64,000 bases of DNA from JBBCJT01 sp037190665 (GTDB lineage Bacteria; Pseudomonadota; Alphaproteobacteria; Acetobacterales; Acetobacteraceae). Positions 8,504 through 17,900 of this stretch are shown piece by piece. Location: assembly GCA_037190665.1 (NCBI GenBank), contig JBBCJT010000098.1:1-64000 (forward strand), written 5' to 3'. Positions within the stretch are counted from its first letter, which is position 1. Each line of letters starts with the position of its first letter. A program made the position numbers and the translations under genes. Below the pieces are notes generated by a model. The model did no database searches. It had not been told where the DNA came from and saw nothing but the letters and a program-made list of their open reading frames with translations.

Positions 8504-10117
8504 TCAGCCGCCGCCGGCGGCAGCGCCTTCCATCTGCCGCAGCACGCCGTCGAGGTTGAAGCTGTCCGGCCGCTGGCGTGGCGGGAATTCCCTGAAGGTC
8601 TCGAGGAACTGACGCGCCATGGCCTGCGCCGGCACCAGCAGGAAGACGCGGCGTATCAGCCAGTCGTTGTAGGTGTTGCTGCTGTCGTCGGCACGTTCGT
8701 AGGGGTCCATGCGCAAGTCGAACAGCTTCGGCACGCGCAGCGTCACGAAAGGTTCGCGCCAGACCCCGAAGCCGACGCCGCGGTTCTCCATGAAGACGAC
8801 CTTCCAGCGTTCATAGCGCAGGGCCACCACCTGGCCGTCGTCGTTGAAGTAGAAGAACTCCTTGCGCGGGCCTTCCTGCGTCTGGCCGGTGAGCAGCGGA
8901 AGCTGGTTGTAGCCGTCCAGATGCACCTTGTACGTCCTGCCGCCGGCGGCGAAGCCGGCCTTCAGCTTCTCCTTGATGTCCGCATCGCCCGCGGCGGCGA
9001 CGAGGGTGGGGAACCAGTCGAGCCCGGAGAACACCTGATTGGTCACGCCGGGGGCGATCCTGCCCGGCCAGCGGATCGCCGCCGGGACGCGGTAGGCGCC
9101 TTCCCAGTTGGAGTTCTTCTCGCTGCGGAAAGGCGTCACCGCCGCATCGGGCCACGCGTTGAAGTGCGGGCCGTTGTCGGTCGAGTAGATGACGATGGTG
9201 TTGTCAGCGATGCCGAGGTCGTCGATCTTCTTCAGGATCTTGCCGACCCAGTCGTCGTGCTGGAGCATGCCGTCGGCATACTCATTGAGCCCGGACTTTC
9301 CGCGCCAGCTATCCGGCACATGCGTGTAGAGATGCATGCGCGTGGCGTTCAGCCAGACGAACATCGGCCTGTTCGCGGCGTGCTGGCGATCCATGAAGTC
9401 GAGGCCGGCGGCGAGGAACTCGTCGTCCACCGTCTCCATGCGCTTCTTGTTCAGCGGTCCGGTGTTCTCGATGCGCCCGTCCGCCCAGCTCTTGATCACG
9501 CCACGCGGACCGAAGCGGCGGCGGAATTCCGGGTTCTGCGGATAGTCCGGGTTCTCCGGCTCCTCCTCGGCATTCAGGTGATAGAGATTGCCGAAGAACT
9601 CGTCGAAGCCGTGCGCGGTCGGCAGATGCTCGTCGCGATCGCCGAGATGGTTCTTGCCGAACTGCCCGGTCGCATAGCCCATCCCCTTGAGGATCGTCGC
9701 GATCGTCGGATCCTCGGCCTGCATGCCGGCCGCGGCACCCGGAAGCCCGACCTTGGACAGGCCGGTGCGCAGCGTGCACTGACCGGTGATGAAGGTGGAC
9801 CGACCGGCGGTGCAGGACTGCTCCGCATAGTAGTCGGTGAAGGTCATGCCTTCATTGTGGATGCGGTCGATGTTCGGCGTGCGGTAACCCATCATGCCGC
9901 GCGTGTAGTAGCTGATGTTGGACTGGCCGACGTCGTCGCCGAAGATCACGACGATATTGGGCCTGCCCGCACCGGCCTGCGGTTGTTGGGCGGGCGCCGC
10001 CGGTGCGGTCGGGGCTGGCTGCTGGGCCTGCGCGGTCTGCAGCGCGGCACCCAATCCCATCGCCGTTCCCAACAGGACGTTGCGGCGATTCAGTCCGTTA
10101 GCGTCGCGCGTCTCCAT
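8504..10117 (-). CDS. Tat-exported arylsulfatase family protein
   Basis: A 537-residue sulfatase. The N-terminus carries a twin-arginine signal (NRRNVLLGTAMGLGAAL), then a Pro/Ala/Gln linker. The alkaline-phosphatase-like fold begins at PNIVVIFGDDVG with metal-binding Asp61-Asp62. Cys102 in SCTAGR is the residue converted to formylglycine in type I sulfatases (C-x-A-x-R). Other family segments are KNHLGD and IYSTDNGP. It hydrolyses a sulfate (possibly phosphonate) ester in the periplasm; the substrate is unknown. The formylglycine-generating enzyme gene lies 13 bases upstream in the same operon, so modification must occur before or during Tat export. Confidence 0.9.
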   Translation of the reverse strand: METRDANGLNRRNVLLGTAMGLGAALQTAQAQQPAPTAPAAPAQQPQAGAGRPNIVVIFGDDVGQSNISYYTRGMMGYRTPNIDRIHNEGMTFTDYYAEQSCTAGRSTFITGQCTLRTGLSKVGLPGAAAGMQAEDPTIATILKGMGYATGQFGKNHLGDRDEHLPTAHGFDEFFGNLYHLNAEEEPENPDYPQNPEFRRRFGPRGVIKSWADGRIENTGPLNKKRMETVDDEFLAAGLDFMDRQHAANRPMFVWLNATRMHLYTHVPDSWRGKSGLNEYADGMLQHDDWVGKILKKIDDLGIADNTIVIYSTDNGPHFNAWPDAAVTPFRSEKNSNWEGAYRVPAAIRWPGRIAPGVTNQVFSGLDWFPTLVAAAGDADIKEKLKAGFAAGGRTYKVHLDGYNQLPLLTGQTQEGPRKEFFYFNDDGQVVALRYERWKVVFMENRGVGFGVWREPFVTLRVPKLFDLRMDPYERADDSSNTYNDWLIRRVFLLVPAQAMARQFLETFREFPPRQRPDSFNLDGVLRQMEGAAAGGG

Positions 10118-10130
10118 GGGCTCAGGTCCT

Positions 10131-11075
10131 TCAGTTTGCCGTGTTTCGACTGACGCAGCGGAAGCCGATATGGCTCATGCCGCTATCGATCATCTGTGCG
10201 TGGCGGGCAGCCGGGCGGTAGCGTCGGCAGTAGCTTGGCGCGCAGAGGAAGGAACCGCCCTTCACCACCTTGCGCGGAATCCTGATGCGGGGCTGGCCGG
10301 CATCCATGCTCCGCTCCCTCGCGTCGCCACCGCCGCAGCAGGTCGGGGCATCATCCGCGTGGCGAGGGGCGAACCATGTGGTGGTCCATTCCCACACGTT
10401 GCCGCACATCTCGTGCAGACCGTATCCGTTCGCCGGAAAGCTGCGGACCGGACATGTCCCCGCGAACCCGTCCGCGGCGAAGTTCCGCCACGGAAAGGGC
10501 CCCTGCCAGGTGTTGGCCATGTGCGTGCCGCCGGGCGTGAGTTCGTCCCCCCAGGCGAACTCCGCGCCTTCCAGCCCGCCCCTTGCAGCGAACTCCCACT
10601 CCGCTTCCGTCGGCAGCACCTTGCCCGCCCACGCCGCGTAAGCCACCGCATCCTCGTAGGCGACCTGCACCACCGGATGGCCGTGGCGATCGTCGATCGT
10701 GCTGCCGGGGCCTTCCGGATGGCGCCAGCAGGCGCCCTTTATCCAGGACCACCAGTTGCGATAGTCGGACGTGTCCACCGGCCCTTCGGTCATGTGAAAG
10801 ACGAGGCTGCCCGGTTCGAGCATGCCGGCCTGCGCGCCCGGATAGTCGGCGGGATCGAGCGGCCGCTCCGCAACCGTCACATAGCCCGTCGCGGCGACGA
10901 ACCGCGCGAACTCGGCGTTGGTGACGGTGGTTTCATCCATGCGGAAGGGCGCAACGTCCACCGTGTGCGCAGGCCGTTCCTCAGGGTAGTGAGCATCGGA
11001 CCCCATGAGGAACCGTCCACCCGGAACGGCGACCATCTGCTGGTCGGAGGCTAGCAGCAGCTGATGCTCGGTCAT
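10131..11075 (-). CDS. Formylglycine-generating enzyme (SUMF1 family)
   Basis: A 314-residue enzyme that oxidises the sulfatase active-site Cys to formylglycine. The FGE-sulfatase fold is evident from GGRFLMGSD at the N-terminus, ETTVTNAEFARFV, LPTEAEWEFAARGG, MCGNVWEW and the C-terminal GFRC. The two catalytic Cys of the copper-dependent aerobic enzyme are present in CAPSYC (residues 278 and 283), with the same spacing as in human FGE (CHRSYC). The ATG at 11075 is chosen over a GTG at 11081 because GAGGTGG lies just upstream. The next gene is the cognate sulfatase. Confidence 0.92.
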   Translation of the reverse strand: MTEHQLLLASDQQMVAVPGGRFLMGSDAHYPEERPAHTVDVAPFRMDETTVTNAEFARFVAATGYVTVAERPLDPADYPGAQAGMLEPGSLVFHMTEGPVDTSDYRNWWSWIKGACWRHPEGPGSTIDDRHGHPVVQVAYEDAVAYAAWAGKVLPTEAEWEFAARGGLEGAEFAWGDELTPGGTHMANTWQGPFPWRNFAADGFAGTCPVRSFPANGYGLHEMCGNVWEWTTTWFAPRHADDAPTCCGGGDARERSMDAGQPRIRIPRKVVKGGSFLCAPSYCRRYRPAARHAQMIDSGMSHIGFRCVSRNTAN

Positions 11076-11256
11076 GCCCACCTCATTGACCAGGATGCGT
11101 CATCCCGGTTGGAACGCGCTATCCCGCTGTAAGGCCCTGCCCGATCACGACAGGGATGCCCGTTCTCATGCCGGCAGCGTGCTGCAATCTCATGACTCCG
11201 TTACCTATGTCTTCCGCACGTCGCAGGCGGATATGACGCGAAGCGCATCGGAACGA

Positions 11257-12294
11257 CTATGCACTTTTCGTAGGCGCCCGACGGGACAGATCCGTCTTCG
11301 ATCGCTCGGTGCCCATGAGGGTCTGCGACGGACTTTCGCCAAAGAGTTCCCGATAGCGCCCCGCGAAACGCCCGAGCTCCCAGAATCCGCAGGCGACCGC
11401 GATCTCGGATACGGTTCTGGTGGCCGGGTCCGCAGCGCTCAATGCCTCCCGCGCCCGCCACAGCCGCCAGCGCCGGAGATAGCGGTTCGGCGTCTCTCCG
11501 ACGCAGCGTAAGAACAGCGTCTCGAGACTCTTCGCCGAGCAGCCGGCAACAGCGCACAGCTCCGCGAGGGTGATCGGGCGATCCTCATGGGCGCGGATGT
11601 AGTCGACCAAGGTCTGCATGACGGCCTGCCCGCGCTGTATGTGGCGGCTTGGCCGGTCGTCCGTGGATGTGGCGAGGATTTCGGTCAGTACATTCCATAT
11701 GGCGGCATTCATCGCCGCCACTCGCTGGCGGGGGAAGGACGCTCCCGACTGCGTGGTCGTCATGCGGATTATGTCGCGGTGCATGGAGGTCAGCTTCGCC
11801 ATGAGATCGGATGGCGGCCGCACCGACACGGGCTTGCCGAAGAAGAACAGCGGTGGCTCGTCGAACACCGCTTCGATCCGCGCGAGTACGATCGCGATGG
11901 GAAACGAGAGTGAGCGGGAGATGGTCGGCCCGTGCGTGACGTCCTCGACCCCCGGCATGCCCGGTCCGATCTGGATGGTCCCGGGCTGATCCTCGATACC
12001 GTCGCGGCTCTTCGGCCGGTCCTGTGCCGCGACGAAGCGGAAGAACATTCTGTCGGGGGAGAGCGACAGCTCTGCACGTCGCGGCAGCGTCTCCGTGACC
12101 AACGCCAGATGCAGGTCATCGATCCGGGTGAGCGCGACGCGCGCCTGAAAGGCGCCGCGTTCGTTCACGACGCATGCCACCCGGCAGTTGTGGAGGCTGC
12201 TCGCGAACGCGTCCGCATCGCTGAATCGCGCAGTACTTCCGAGGGCTTGCATCCGGGGGGGCTCCGGCGAAGGGCGTCTCGCAGCGTCGAGCAT
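11257..12294 (-). CDS. AraC-family transcriptional regulator
   Basis: A 345-residue regulator. The N-terminal 200 residues form a sensor region without a recognisable cupin signature. The C-terminal part has the double helix-turn-helix of AraC/XylS proteins: ITLAELCAVAGCSAKSLETLF, then TPNRYLRRWRLWRAREAL and VSEIAVACGFWELGRFAGRYRELFGESPS. An internal ATG at 12252 is a possible alternative start. Nearest targets are the Bug gene upstream or the FGE-sulfatase pair downstream, both on the same strand; which one it controls cannot be read here. Confidence 0.85.
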   Translation of the reverse strand: MLDAARRPSPEPPRMQALGSTARFSDADAFASSLHNCRVACVVNERGAFQARVALTRIDDLHLALVTETLPRRAELSLSPDRMFFRFVAAQDRPKSRDGIEDQPGTIQIGPGMPGVEDVTHGPTISRSLSFPIAIVLARIEAVFDEPPLFFFGKPVSVRPPSDLMAKLTSMHRDIIRMTTTQSGASFPRQRVAAMNAAIWNVLTEILATSTDDRPSRHIQRGQAVMQTLVDYIRAHEDRPITLAELCAVAGCSAKSLETLFLRCVGETPNRYLRRWRLWRAREALSAADPATRTVSEIAVACGFWELGRFAGRYRELFGESPSQTLMGTERSKTDLSRRAPTKSA

Positions 12295-12345
12295 AGACGC
12301 TCCCCGCGGGCGATGGAATGCGAGCGTTCGTCTGGGTGGGACCCT

Positions 12346-13317
12346 TCAGTCGCCGCGGATGCCGAGCGTCCCGAGCAGAGTTCCGTATCGCTGCACCTCG
12401 CGCTGCAGCAACGCGTCGGCCTCGGCCTGGCCGAATACATCGGCAGGAACGACGCCGGCCGCGCTCAGCCGGTCGCGCACCACAGGCTCGGCAAGGACTC
12501 TCTCGAACAGGCCGCCGATCCGCGATATCCGCGCCGCGGGCGTTCCCGCGCGCACCGTCGCCATCGCCCAGGCAGCGACGTTGGCATCGGCGATCCCGAG
12601 TTCCGCGAGCGTCGGCACGTCGGGAAGTCCCGGCGCGCGCCTCGGCCCGATGACGGCCAATGCCCTGAGCTGTCCAGCCCGGATATGCGGCAACGCCAGT
12701 GAGAGCACGAGTGCCGCGAACTGGATCCGTCCGGCGAGCAGATCGACGATGCCGGGGGGCAGGCCGCTGTAGTCCACCGCCTCGATCTCGATACCGCTCG
12801 CACGCCGCAGCAGTTCAACCACCAGATGACTGAGACTGCCGGGACCTGTGCGCAGATAGTTGAATCGCCCGGGCGTGCTGCGCGCCAGATCGAGGAATTC
12901 CGGCAGCGTGCGCGCAGGCAGGGCCGCCGGGATCGCAAGCACCGAGATGTCGTGCGCAATGAGGGCGAGAGCGCACATCTCCTCGGCGATGCGCGCGTCC
13001 CGCGCCCTGATCATATGCGCGATCGTGGTCCCGAGGGTCGCCATCATCCAGGTGTGGCCATCCGGCGGCGCTGCGTGCAGTTGCTGGGCCGCGAGCGCAC
13101 CGTTGGCCCCCGGGCGGACGTCGATCACGACCGGCTGGCCAAGATCCGCAGCAAGCTCGGGCGTCACGGCGCGGATCAGCGTATCGATGAGGCCACCGGC
13201 GACGAAGGGGCAGATGAACCGGATGGGCCGCGACGGGAAGACCGCCCCGGTATCGGGTATCATGACCGACACGCCGCCGGTCGCGAGCAACTGTCGCCGT
13301 GTGGGTGCCCGGATCAT
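12346..13317 (-). CDS. Bug/TctC-type periplasmic binding protein (orphan)
   Basis: A 323-residue binding protein of the tripartite tricarboxylate transporter family. After an RR-containing leader (MIRAPTRRQLLATGGVS) come the family marks FPSRPIRFICPFVAGGLIDT, QPVVIDVRPGANG and PPDGHTWMMATLGT. The usual 'PxGPxDxxAR' stretch is altered to FVAGGLIDTLIRA. No TctA or TctB membrane genes occur in the window, which is common for Bug proteins in species with many copies. The ATG at 13317 is preferred because it begins the leader. The ligand is probably a carboxylate. Confidence 0.85.
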   Translation of the reverse strand: MIRAPTRRQLLATGGVSVMIPDTGAVFPSRPIRFICPFVAGGLIDTLIRAVTPELAADLGQPVVIDVRPGANGALAAQQLHAAPPDGHTWMMATLGTTIAHMIRARDARIAEEMCALALIAHDISVLAIPAALPARTLPEFLDLARSTPGRFNYLRTGPGSLSHLVVELLRRASGIEIEAVDYSGLPPGIVDLLAGRIQFAALVLSLALPHIRAGQLRALAVIGPRRAPGLPDVPTLAELGIADANVAAWAMATVRAGTPAARISRIGGLFERVLAEPVVRDRLSAAGVVPADVFGQAEADALLQREVQRYGTLLGTLGIRGD

Positions 13318-13523
13318 CGTGCAGGCACGCGTGATGCAGCGCCGCTGCCAGTGGGGCGGCATGCGACATGGCGGCGAAGCGAGGCGATCTGTCCGTGGGC
13401 GCATGCGGGCTGCCGTTCACGCGCCACATCCTCGGACCGTGCGGTCGGTTCTGGCCGGGACAAGGATTGGAGGAACGGCATCATGCCTCTGTCTCGTGGC
13501 AGGATTCGAGCGGTGTAGCTGCC
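13318..13523. promoter_or_regulatory. Divergent intergenic region (Bug / three-frame chain)
   Basis: These 206 bases separate the minus-strand Bug gene from the plus-strand chain beginning at 13524, so they should hold promoters for both directions. I could not pick out convincing -35/-10 elements or an operator by eye. Confidence 0.35.
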
Positions 13524-13652
13524 ATGAGCTACGAAATCTGCATAGCGCAAACTGCGGCGCTGGGTATCGATCTTCGGCCAACACCCGGCTGGCCCATGCA
13601 ATCCATCGAGCCGTGCGTGCCGCCGTGGCTGCAGAAGGGAGATTCCCTGTGA
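13524..13652 (+). CDS. Small unknown protein (42 aa), coupled
   Basis: An ATG frame encoding MSYEICIAQTAALGIDLRP and about 23 further residues, ending at TGA 13650-13652. The next frame starts with a GTG that overlaps this stop (GTGA), and that one overlaps the third gene by ATGA, so all three may be translated in a chain. There is no good ribosome binding site before 13524 and I recognise no family. It may be only a coupling leader. Confidence 0.35.
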   Translation: MSYEICIAQTAALGIDLRPTPGWPMQSIEPCVPPWLQKGDSL

Positions 13653-13915
13653 GCCGGATCGCGGAACTGGCCGCGTGGAGCACGCTGGCGGTCGACGGGC
13701 TGCTCTGGCTGCTGACAGGCATGGCGCGTCCGGGCATGCTTGCGCTCGGCTTCCGGCTTGGCCCGAGAGGAAGGCCCCTGCGCCTCATCAGCATTCCGGA
13801 ATTCGCCGCCCCGCGTCCGGGGAACTGGCGTGCCAGTGCGATCGCCTATGACTGGACGATCATCGGTTTCCAGGGCGGTGTCAGCATGCCACCACTGCCA
13901 TCGAGGCCGCAATGA
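13649..13915 (+). CDS. Small hydrophobic unknown protein (88 aa)
   Basis: A GTG start at 13649 is preceded by GAAGGGAG about 8 bases upstream and overlaps the prior stop by 4 bases. The 88-residue product has a hydrophobic helix (LAVDGLLWLLTGMARPGMLAL) and a polar Pro/Arg-rich C-terminus. Its stop overlaps the ATG of the barrel gene (ATGA at 13912-13915), which supports real translation. No family is recognised. Confidence 0.5.
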   Translation: MSRIAELAAWSTLAVDGLLWLLTGMARPGMLALGFRLGPRGRPLRLISIPEFAAPRPGNWRASAIAYDWTIIGFQGGVSMPPLPSRPQ

Positions 13916-14745
13916 CACGCCAGCCGAAAGCCCCATCCGTGTTTGGTGCGATCCACCGCGACGAGGCCGGATCCGGCCATGCACCGTCACGAAGATGTCG
14001 CACGGGGTGCCTGATCGCCATCGGCGCGCTCGCTGCGACGGCAGCTTCCGCCGAGCCGGGCGCGTGGTCGTTCGATGCGACGCTCTATGGCTGGCTTTCC
14101 GCGATCGAAGGCAAGGTCGGAAGTCGCGGGCTCGTCGTTGACGTCGACAACAGCTTCACCGACACGCTCGAACAATCCGACTCCCTGCTTGCCTTCATGC
14201 TGCGCGGAGAACTGCGTCGCGACCGGCTCGGTCTGTTCCTGGACACTGTCTATATCGGCCTCGGGTACGATGACGTTTCCGTCGGTCCGGCCACCGCCGA
14301 CGCGAAGACCACACTGTTCATCGCGTCGATGGGCGGCGCTTGGGAACTTGCCAATGGCCGAGCAGGCGGCGAGGCGACGTGGGCCGTCGACGCGCTGGCC
14401 GGCGGCCGCTGGACACGCGTCCGCAACGAGATCTCGGTTCAGGCCGCGGGACTGTCCGTCTCCAGCCGGAGCGATTGGGTCGATCCCTTCGTTGGACTGC
14501 GTGTGCGAGGGCAACTGTCGCGCAACTGGGTCTATACGGTGCAGGGCGACATTGGCGGTTTCGGCGTCGGAAGCGACTTCGCCTGGCAGGCGGCTGTGAG
14601 CATCGGCTACCGGTTCGAACTGTTCGGCCGCGAGGCGTTGGCGATGGTGGGTTACCGGGCACTCGGCATGGACTACGAGAGTTCCAGCCTGGTCTGGGAT
14701 ACGACGCTACATGGGCCTGCGATCGGGCTGAACATTCGCTTTTAG
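13912..14745 (+). CDS. Putative outer-membrane beta-barrel protein
   Basis: A 277-residue protein with a long basic N-terminus, a signal core (CLIAIGALAATAASA) cleaved near residue 47, and then alternating amphipathic strands such as WSFDATLYGWLSAIEG, LGLFLDTVYIGLGYDD and AAVSIGYRFELFG. It ends in phenylalanine (GLNIRF), as most outer-membrane barrels do. About eight to ten strands fit the length. The ATG overlaps the small upstream gene by 4 bases. Function is unknown; relatives are usually annotated only as outer-membrane proteins. Confidence 0.7.
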   Translation: MTRQPKAPSVFGAIHRDEAGSGHAPSRRCRTGCLIAIGALAATAASAEPGAWSFDATLYGWLSAIEGKVGSRGLVVDVDNSFTDTLEQSDSLLAFMLRGELRRDRLGLFLDTVYIGLGYDDVSVGPATADAKTTLFIASMGGAWELANGRAGGEATWAVDALAGGRWTRVRNEISVQAAGLSVSSRSDWVDPFVGLRVRGQLSRNWVYTVQGDIGGFGVGSDFAWQAAVSIGYRFELFGREALAMVGYRALGMDYESSSLVWDTTLHGPAIGLNIRF

Positions 14746-14934
14746 GCGAAGAGGCTGACGTGGCCGGTTCTGAGAGGGCCAGATTGGTCGGGCGATCAGC
14801 GTTGGTCCCGGCTGCCGGCAGGCGAGATGTCGAGTTGCCAGCGCGACGATCAACAGAGGCTCGGCGAGGCGCGCGGCAGCGGCATCGCTATCCCCGGGGC
14901 GTGATGGTCGGCATGCGGACTCCAGCCCCCCGCT

Positions 14935-17900
14935 TCATCCCCCGACCACGACAAACGGACTCCAGTACGCGGGATGAGCGAGCGCCGGATCCGGGCCGTC
15001 GATCATTCTCAGCATGGCGGATTGCAGCGCCGCGGCCGCACGACCCTGTCTTTCGGCCACCGCCTTCGCGAACTCCGTCATGAGGACGACGGTCGCATCG
15101 CTGGCGACCGCCCAGTGGCTCACCAGCAGGGTCCGCGCCCCCGCTTGGAAGAAGGCGCGTGCCAGCCCCGACAGCCCCTCGGCATACGGCCCAGCCTCCG
15201 GTGCCGCCGTGTTGCACGCGGAGAGGATCACCAGGTCCGCATCGAGATGCCAGTTCGCGATCTCGGAAGCGGTGAGAAGCGCGCCCTGCGGCGTTTCCCC
15301 CGCCCCCGTCAGCACGATCGCCGGTTCCGCAAGTCCGGGCAGCTCCCCCCCCATGAGGGCATGCGTCGCAAAGGCAAGTACCCGGTACAACTCCGGTCGC
15401 GCGTGAAGGATCATGTCCTTGGTCGCGTCCGGCCCGAAGAGGAGGCGACTTCGGGACTGGCCGAAGACCGCCGACATGCTGCGCAACTCGTGTGCGGTCT
15501 CCGGCAGCGCAGCAAGCTGCGCCAGCGCACGGCGCAATGCCGGGGCCGACCCGCGCAGCGCAACACCGGCGTCACCGACATCGACCCGTGGATCGCCGAT
15601 GCCGAGCATGGCGAGATCGGCGGTCGAGGCGCGCGCTGCCTCACTGCGGCGCGCGACGGCGGCCGCGATCGAAGGCGCGATCGTGATCGCATAGCGGCGC
15701 ACCAGCCACCGCAACTGCCCGTCGCCCGAGCTTTCGATCAGCAGATGCGGCGGCAGGCTCTGCAGCGCACCTTCCGGCACCAGCAGCAGATGCCCCCGTC
15801 CCGCCAGCAGCCCGGTCGCCTCGGCCGGCGCGATCAGCGCGGCGTGCAGCGCCCGGGCGGCCGCGATATCGAACGGTGCGGATCCTGCCGCGCCAAGATC
15901 GACCCCGGCACGGATGCGGCGCACCAGATCCGACAGGGCAGGCTCCGTCGTCGCCAGCCGAAGCGCGCGCGCGGCATCGCTCGTCACGACCCAGAGCAGC
16001 AACCCCTCCCCCGTCGCGAGCGGCGCCAGCAGGGCTTCGTCCCCGGCCAGCAGGGCCTGCATCTCTGCCAGCCGCGCCACCGGCGGGCGGGCGAGGCGCG
16101 CATAGGCGGGAAACTCCGCTGCGATCCGCGCCTGTTTCGCATGCAGCTCCGACAGCGCCGCATCCCGCAGGCTGCGCCAGTGTTCGGCGTCGGCAGTCGT
16201 GCCGGGGCGGGATGCAGCGCCGCGCAGCAGCGCATCGGTCTGCCGCACCAGTTCGCCCTGGGCTTCGATGTCCCGCAGCAGGTCGGCAAGCGGCCCGTCC
16301 CCCGCCGCGCGGCGTGCCTCGGCCCGCCGCAGCGCCTCGCCGGCGCGCGATGCCACGGCCTCCTGCGTCGCGGCGAAGGCGTCCTCGCGCGCGCCCGTAT
16401 CGTCGGGGGCGACGTCTAGGAACAGGCTCGCCTGGGCCCAGAACAATTCGCGCGCGCCGCGCCGCTGGGTCTCCGCGGCCGTGCCGGTCGTGTCCACCCG
16501 CCCGCGCAGCAGCGCGAAGGCCTGCCGCCCCTCCTCCAGCGCGCCCCGCCGATCGCCCTGCAGGGCGCGCAGTTCCGCCCGCGCGGTCAGCGCCTCGGAC
16601 AGCCGGACGGCATCGCTGGCACCCAACCGCCCGTACAGGGCGATGGCGCGATCGAGCGGTGGGGCCGCTTCGGCCAGCCGTCCCTCCCGCGTCAGCAGCC
16701 GCCCGAGGCGGATCAGGGAGAAGCCGAGATCGGGCGAGTACGGGCCGCGCACCTCCTCGATGATGGCCTGCGCGCGGCGGAACGAATGCGCGGCCTCGTC
16801 CGCCCGCCCGTGCTGCTCGGCGGCAAGTCCAAGCGCGATGGTTGCCAGCGCTTCCTGCCGGCGATCCGGCGGCGGGATGATCCGCAGCGCGGCGAGCGCG
16901 GCGCGCGCGCGGCGCTCGCCAGTGCCGACATCGCCCATATGGATGTCGAGCCAGGCGCGTTCGATCTCGGTGGCCTGGAGCTGTGGCGACATCGCGCCGA
17001 ACAGGGCGCGCTGGATCCCCGCCGCGCGGGCGAGGAAGTCCTGGCCGAGCCGGGGATCGCCGAGCAGCGCATGGATGGAGCCCAGCGTCTGCATCAGCCG
17101 CGCGGTCGCGGGATGACGCTCCCCCAGCGTGGCGCGATAGGCATCGAGCGCCGCCAGCCCCGCCTCGGCCGCTTCCGGCAGCCGGCCGCGGTCGAAGCGG
17201 GAACTGGCCAGCAGCGCCAGCGCATGGCCGCGCACGCCATCGTCGGTGGGATCCGCGATCAGGGATTCGAGCAGGGCTTCCGCGGCGGGCAGATCCGGCT
17301 CGCGCAGGAGGATCTGCGCGGTCGCGAACCGCGCGGCGCGCAGCAGCTTCGGATCGGTGCCGGCCACCGCTTCGGCGCGGGCCGCCGCCTGCCGCGCCCG
17401 GTCGGCCCGGCCCGCCTCGGTCCAGGCATTGGCAAGGTTGGTCAGCGCGGTGACCGCCATCTCCGCGTCGGGTGCGAGGTCGGTGGCGCGCGTGAAATCC
17501 GCTGCCGCCTCGGCCGGCCGCAGCGCCTCCAGCCGCAGCGCCCCCAGCGCGTTGGCCGCCTCAGCGGCGCCCGCGCGATCCCCGGCGGCGAGCAGGCCGG
17601 GCCCGGCCTGGCCCAGCAGCGCGATGGCCTCACCCGGCGCGCCGATCTGCTCGGCGACACGCGCGAGCTGGCGGAGCAGCCGGGCCTGCAGCAGGGGCGC
17701 GGCACGCAGCGACGGCGCGAGGCGGCGCGCTTCCGCAAGCTGCGCCCGCGCCGCGGGAACGTCATCCGCCGCGGCAGCGAAACGGGCTGCCTGCAGGCGC
17801 AGCACGGCCATGTCGGCAGGCGGCGTGCGGCTCGCGTTGCGGGCGAACCATGCCTCCAGCCGGTGCAGCGCCTCGGCCGGCTGACCTGCGTCGGCGAGAC

